Origin: an uncultured Saprospiraceae bacterium
Lineage (GTDB): Bacteria > Bacteroidota > Bacteroidia > Chitinophagales > Saprospiraceae
Length of the DNA stretch: 8,624 nt
Direction: 5' to 3'
Assembly: GCA_938002705.1 (NCBI GenBank)
Contig: CALLAG010000268.1
Span: 1-8,624 of the forward strand
Shown here: one piece after another, positions 5,932 through 8,624 of the stretch
How positions within the stretch are numbered: position 1 is the first letter of the stretch
Layout: the number at the start of each line of letters is the position of its first letter
The notes under the pieces: model-generated
Seen by the model: only the letters and a program-made list of their open reading frames with translations
What the model was told of the DNA's origin: nothing
Database searches by the model: none
Translations under genes and position numbers: made by a program

Positions 5932-7140
5932 TCAGTCCATACTCACTTTGAGAATTTGATCCATTCTTGTGACGTATGTGCCTTTGTAACCTTTATTAAG
6001 GCAGATGGTTCTATCACTCATAGCAGAAACTAAGTCCGGATAGGGGCCTATTATGTAATAGTATTGATTATCCGTACCCAGTTGTATCTTATGTGATGCC
6101 TGTATTTCTTCGGGTACATTGATGGCAAATTGCCGTGTAGGACTTGTAGCTATTACAAGGTGATATTCACTATTTTCTTGTCGTTGTTCTTCTTCTTCTT
6201 CTTCTTCTTCATGTTGCACATCATTACTACTTTCGGGTCTGATACTTACGTGTGATGATTGCTGAGCTGTAGATTGGTGTATAGTATTAGCTGAGACATT
6301 AGTTACTGTATGGGTTACTTGCTGAGCTATATTACTGTTCTCTACTCTGGGGTACTCATTAAGATATTGGCATATGCCATTGGCTATTCTATCAGCTATG
6401 ATGTTTTGGCCATGGTCGCTATTGAGTGTTTTGTAGTCATGATCATTAGTAAGGTATCCTGATTCTAATAGTATGCATGGCGAGGCAATATTCTTAAGTA
6501 CTGCAAAATTAGCTTGCTTGATACCTCTACACTTATGAGACTTGAGGTTTGATAGGACACTTTCTATTGATTTTGCCAGTTCTATGCTTTTGCTCATGTT
6601 GTCTGACTTCGTAGCTGATTGCAAGATAAATGATGCAATCTCCCCATCTGTAGCCATGTCATATTCCATAAACGAAGCAGCATTCTCTCTCTCCTCGATC
6701 TTACGGAGTAGGTCGTCTGAGTGAGGACCTAATATGAATATCTCCGATCCACGGACTTCTGTGACATCTATAGAATTAGCATGTACTGATATGAACACAT
6801 CGGGATCGTAAGAGTTAGCTATCTCCACTCGCTTACTAAGTTTGATGAATATATCTGTAGTTCTTGTGAATACGATCTGAGCATCAGGCATTCGGACTTT
6901 GATCTGAGCACCTATTTTCTTGGATAGGGCGAGAGCAATGTCTTTCTCGTTATAATGATGTGCATGACAACCTTTATCTTTGCCACCATGTCCAGGGTCT
7001 ATGACGATTATAGGTGCCTGATGATGTGATTCTTGCTCTAAATATTGACCTTGTAATTGCGTTCTATTAAGTAAGAGTAGTAATGATACTACGCAGATTA
7101 ACTTAATGTAGAAAAATAATGACTGATTTGCAAACAACAT
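5932..7140 (-). CDS. N-acetylmuramoyl-L-alanine amidase (Amidase_3) with C-terminal SPOR-like domain
   Basis: This 402-residue zinc amidase cleaves the bond between N-acetylmuramic acid and the stem peptide of peptidoglycan, usually during daughter-cell separation. An N-terminal hydrophobic segment (residues 8-24) followed by LQGQ looks like a signal peptide. The Amidase_3 domain spans about 43-262: IVIDPGHGGKDKG with zinc ligand His51, NEKD with Glu65, SVHANS with His120, and LLESGYLTN with catalytic Glu226, so all key residues are present. A low-complexity linker (about 265-325) includes eight consecutive Glu encoded by a pure GAA run. Residues 326-402 (YHLVIATSPTRQF, YYYIIGPYPDLVSAM, GYKGTYVTRM) resemble the SPOR-like tails of Bacteroidota amidases, which bind denuded glycan at the septum. 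Three TCTA units (7142-7153) lie just before the start codon. A weak -7 box (TATATTTA, 7169-7176, minus strand) lies 28 bases upstream. It heads a likely operon with mlaD and is divergent from lptD. Confidence 0.93.
   Translation of the reverse strand: MLFANQSLFFYIKLICVVSLLLLLNRTQLQGQYLEQESHHQAPIIVIDPGHGGKDKGCHAHHYNEKDIALALSKKIGAQIKVRMPDAQIVFTRTTDIFIKLSKRVEIANSYDPDVFISVHANSIDVTEVRGSEIFILGPHSDDLLRKIEERENAASFMEYDMATDGEIASFILQSATKSDNMSKSIELAKSIESVLSNLKSHKCRGIKQANFAVLKNIASPCILLESGYLTNDHDYKTLNSDHGQNIIADRIANGICQYLNEYPRVENSNIAQQVTHTVTNVSANTIHQSTAQQSSHVSIRPESSNDVQHEEEEEEEEQRQENSEYHLVIATSPTRQFAINVPEEIQASHKIQLGTDNQYYYIIGPYPDLVSAMSDRTICLNKGYKGTYVTRMDQILKVSMD
6187..6210 (-). repeat. (GAA)8 trinucleotide tract inside the amidase gene
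   Basis: Eight uninterrupted TTC units on the plus strand read as GAA on the coding strand and give eight Glu (residues 311-318) in the linker between the catalytic and SPOR-like domains. Slippage by whole units would keep the frame and only change linker length. Confidence 0.9.
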
Positions 7141-7196
7141 CTCTATCTATCTAATTCATAATGAGGCGTAAATATATTAATTAAAATCATAATGTG

Positions 7197-7204
7197 TATT
7201 TTTG
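7197..7204 (+). promoter_or_regulatory. Bacteroidota -7 promoter box of lptD
   Basis: TATTTTTG is a perfect TAnnTTTG match, ending 10 bases before the TTG start codon at 7215. Transcription would begin close to the start codon, leaving a very short leader. No -33 TTG is seen at the usual spacing, so the call is moderate. Confidence 0.45.
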
Positions 7205-7214
7205 AACCATCATT

Positions 7215-8624
7215 TTGAATAGACAATATTACATACTCGTCTTCACCCTTTTCTGGGCTTCTTGTCTCTATGGGCAGGGTGATCCCGTAGTACAAGATTC
7301 TATTAACAAAGATTTAACGCCAGATATATCTCAGGATGTAGGGCGTAAAATCACTCAAGGTGTAAGTCAAGGCATCAGTCAAGATACGACTCCAATAAGC
7401 ACTACTAAGAAAACTGTCCAGTTTTCAGATTCAGGTCTTGACACTGAGATCTTATTCGGTGCCATAGATTCTCAGAGGTATGATCATAAGACGAGTATGA
7501 TGCATCTGTACGGTAATGCATTTGTTAATTATACCGACAAGGCACTAAAGGCTGATTATATAATCCTGGATATGAATAATAATATCGCAGAAGCCCGCTA
7601 TGTCAAAGAATTAGATAATCCAGAAAGACCGACTTTTATAGATGCAGGCAAGGAGTATAAATACAATGGCCTTAAGTATAATTTTGATACTGAAAAAGGG
7701 ATCGTCTATGATGCTTTGTTTGACGAATCAGGATTCTTCATACATGGTACCAGAACTAAGTATGTAAGTGCAGGCAGTGATAAGTATAATATCAAGGATG
7801 ACATCATCTATAATCAAGGGTCTACGATAACGACTTGTAATCATCCTAACCCTCACTTCGGATTCCAAGCTCGAAGGATGAAAGTCGTCAAGGATAAAGT
7901 TGCCGTAGTAGGTCCAGCTAACTTACGGCTCGGTGGCGTAGCGACGCCGCTATGGTTACCGTTTGGATTTTTTCCACTTGTAGAAGGTAAGAGCTCTGGG
8001 TTTATATTTCCACAGAATTATGAGTTTAACTCCGCCAACTTAGGTTTTGGGCTGAGAGGTTTTGGTTGGTATTTTCCTATTAATGATTATCTCCACTTTA
8101 CACTGACAGGAGATTTATATACACGAGGATCCTATTCGCTTTATATGAACTCTAATTACAAGAAAAACTATAAGTATAATGGTAGTCTCAATCTATCATT
8201 TTCTAATCTGAAATTTGAGACGGAGAGAGAAGGGTTAGTAGTCACAGATCCGCAGCAGGGATACACTATTAGTCTCAGACATAATCAAGATAGCAAAGCA
8301 CACCCATACGTTACTGTAGGAGGTAATATTACTATAGACGGAAATAATAACCAGAACAGGACGAGTAATAATGCAGCCAGTGTATTGACGAATACTTACA
8401 GGTCCAGTTTCAATTATCGTAACAGCTTGCCAGGTACGCCATTCCAGCTGTCAGTAGGTCTTAGCCATAGTCAGAATACTAGAACTAATATCGTCAACCT
8501 GACACTACCAGATGTCACACTTAATATGAATACGATATACCCATTCCAACAAAAAAATAAAGGGTCTAATAAAGAGAAATGGTATGAAAGGATCTCATTT
8601 GATTATGATGCAGCACTGAAGAGT
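7215..8624 (+). CDS. lptD: LPS-assembly outer-membrane protein LptD, N-terminal part (3' end outside window)
   Basis: The frame is open for 470 codons to the right edge. LptD is the outer-membrane beta-barrel that inserts lipopolysaccharide into the outer leaflet. The in-frame stop at 7203-7205 and the lack of any in-frame ATG before the third codon block near 7494 force a non-ATG start; TTG at 7215 gives a good signal peptide (MNRQYYILVFTLFWASCLYG, then QG). A polar linker (about 22-70) carries imperfect ISQD/ITQG/VSQG/ISQD units. The periplasmic OstA-like jellyroll follows (about 75-230: ILFGAIDSQRYD, MHLYGNAFVNYTDKALKADY, TTCNHPNPHFGFQARRMKVV), then VGPANLRLGGVATPLWLPFG with a SGFIFP segment, the Bacteroidota LptD signature that leads into the barrel. 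From about 270, alternating aromatic and polar strands (YLHFTLTGDLYTRGSYSLYM) are the beginning of the barrel. Divergent from the amidase-mlaD pair. Confidence 0.93.
   Translation, partial: MNRQYYILVFTLFWASCLYGQGDPVVQDSINKDLTPDISQDVGRKITQGVSQGISQDTTPISTTKKTVQFSDSGLDTEILFGAIDSQRYDHKTSMMHLYGNAFVNYTDKALKADYIILDMNNNIAEARYVKELDNPERPTFIDAGKEYKYNGLKYNFDTEKGIVYDALFDESGFFIHGTRTKYVSAGSDKYNIKDDIIYNQGSTITTCNHPNPHFGFQARRMKVVKDKVAVVGPANLRLGGVATPLWLPFGFFPLVEGKSSGFIFPQNYEFNSANLGFGLRGFGWYFPINDYLHFTLTGDLYTRGSYSLYMNSNYKKNYKYNGSLNLSFSNLKFETEREGLVVTDPQQGYTISLRHNQDSKAHPYVTVGGNITIDGNNNQNRTSNNAASVLTNTYRSSFNYRNSLPGTPFQLSVGLSHSQNTRTNIVNLTLPDVTLNMNTIYPFQQKNKGSNKEKWYERISFDYDAALKS

Noticed and set aside
6542..6724. 60-codon plus-strand frame inside the amidase gene
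   Set aside because: Antisense to the conserved catalytic domain, no protein-like features.
7251..7268. Lipoprotein signal (WASC) at the LptD N-terminus
   Set aside because: The -3 position is Trp, not Leu/Val/Ile, and LptD is a beta-barrel rather than a lipoprotein; ordinary signal peptidase I cleavage is more likely.

Overview
The window is AT-rich and comes from a member of the phylum Bacteroidota. The class cannot be fixed from sequence alone. The assignment rests on the Bacteroidota-style S20 protein, the SPOR-tailed amidase next to a single MlaD-type protein and a divergent LptD, the lack of Shine-Dalgarno sequences, and promoter -7 boxes of the TAnnTTTG type upstream of rpsT and lptD.

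Layout. Bases 1-235 (+) are the 3' end of a photolyase/cryptochrome gene. Bases 273-802 (-) hold an overlapping toxin-antitoxin pair of RelE/ParE type. Bases 803-1011 hold a possible operator dyad, a short start-less open stretch that may be a gene relic, and the terminator of sucA. Bases 1012-3759 (-) encode the complete E1 subunit of 2-oxoglutarate dehydrogenase, without the E2 gene beside it. A 301-bp divergent spacer with a long imperfect palindrome leads to rpsT (4061-4315, +), encoding ribosomal protein S20. Bases 4316-4810 contain no intact gene. From 5857 back to 4811 (-) lies an MCE/MlaD-family lipid-transport protein. Upstream of it, on the same strand (5932-7140), is an N-acetylmuramoyl-L-alanine amidase. 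Divergent from the amidase, lptD starts at a TTG codon (7215) and runs off the right edge.

How they work together. The right third is a cell-envelope cluster: peptidoglycan hydrolysis at division (amidase), phospholipid trafficking (MlaD) and LPS insertion into the outer membrane (LptD). The left part is housekeeping (TCA cycle, ribosome, DNA repair) with a small accessory toxin-antitoxin module.

Most notable observation: the DNA just downstream of rpsT contains, on the minus strand, a degenerate second copy of the 3' end of the mlaD gene located about 0.5 kb away. Over 15 codons, 13 residues are identical and most base changes are synonymous. The same bases form the perfect hairpin that looks like the rpsT terminator. 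This suggests that a stub of an older or displaced mlaD was left behind and now serves as a terminator. No wholly new multi-gene system was recognised.
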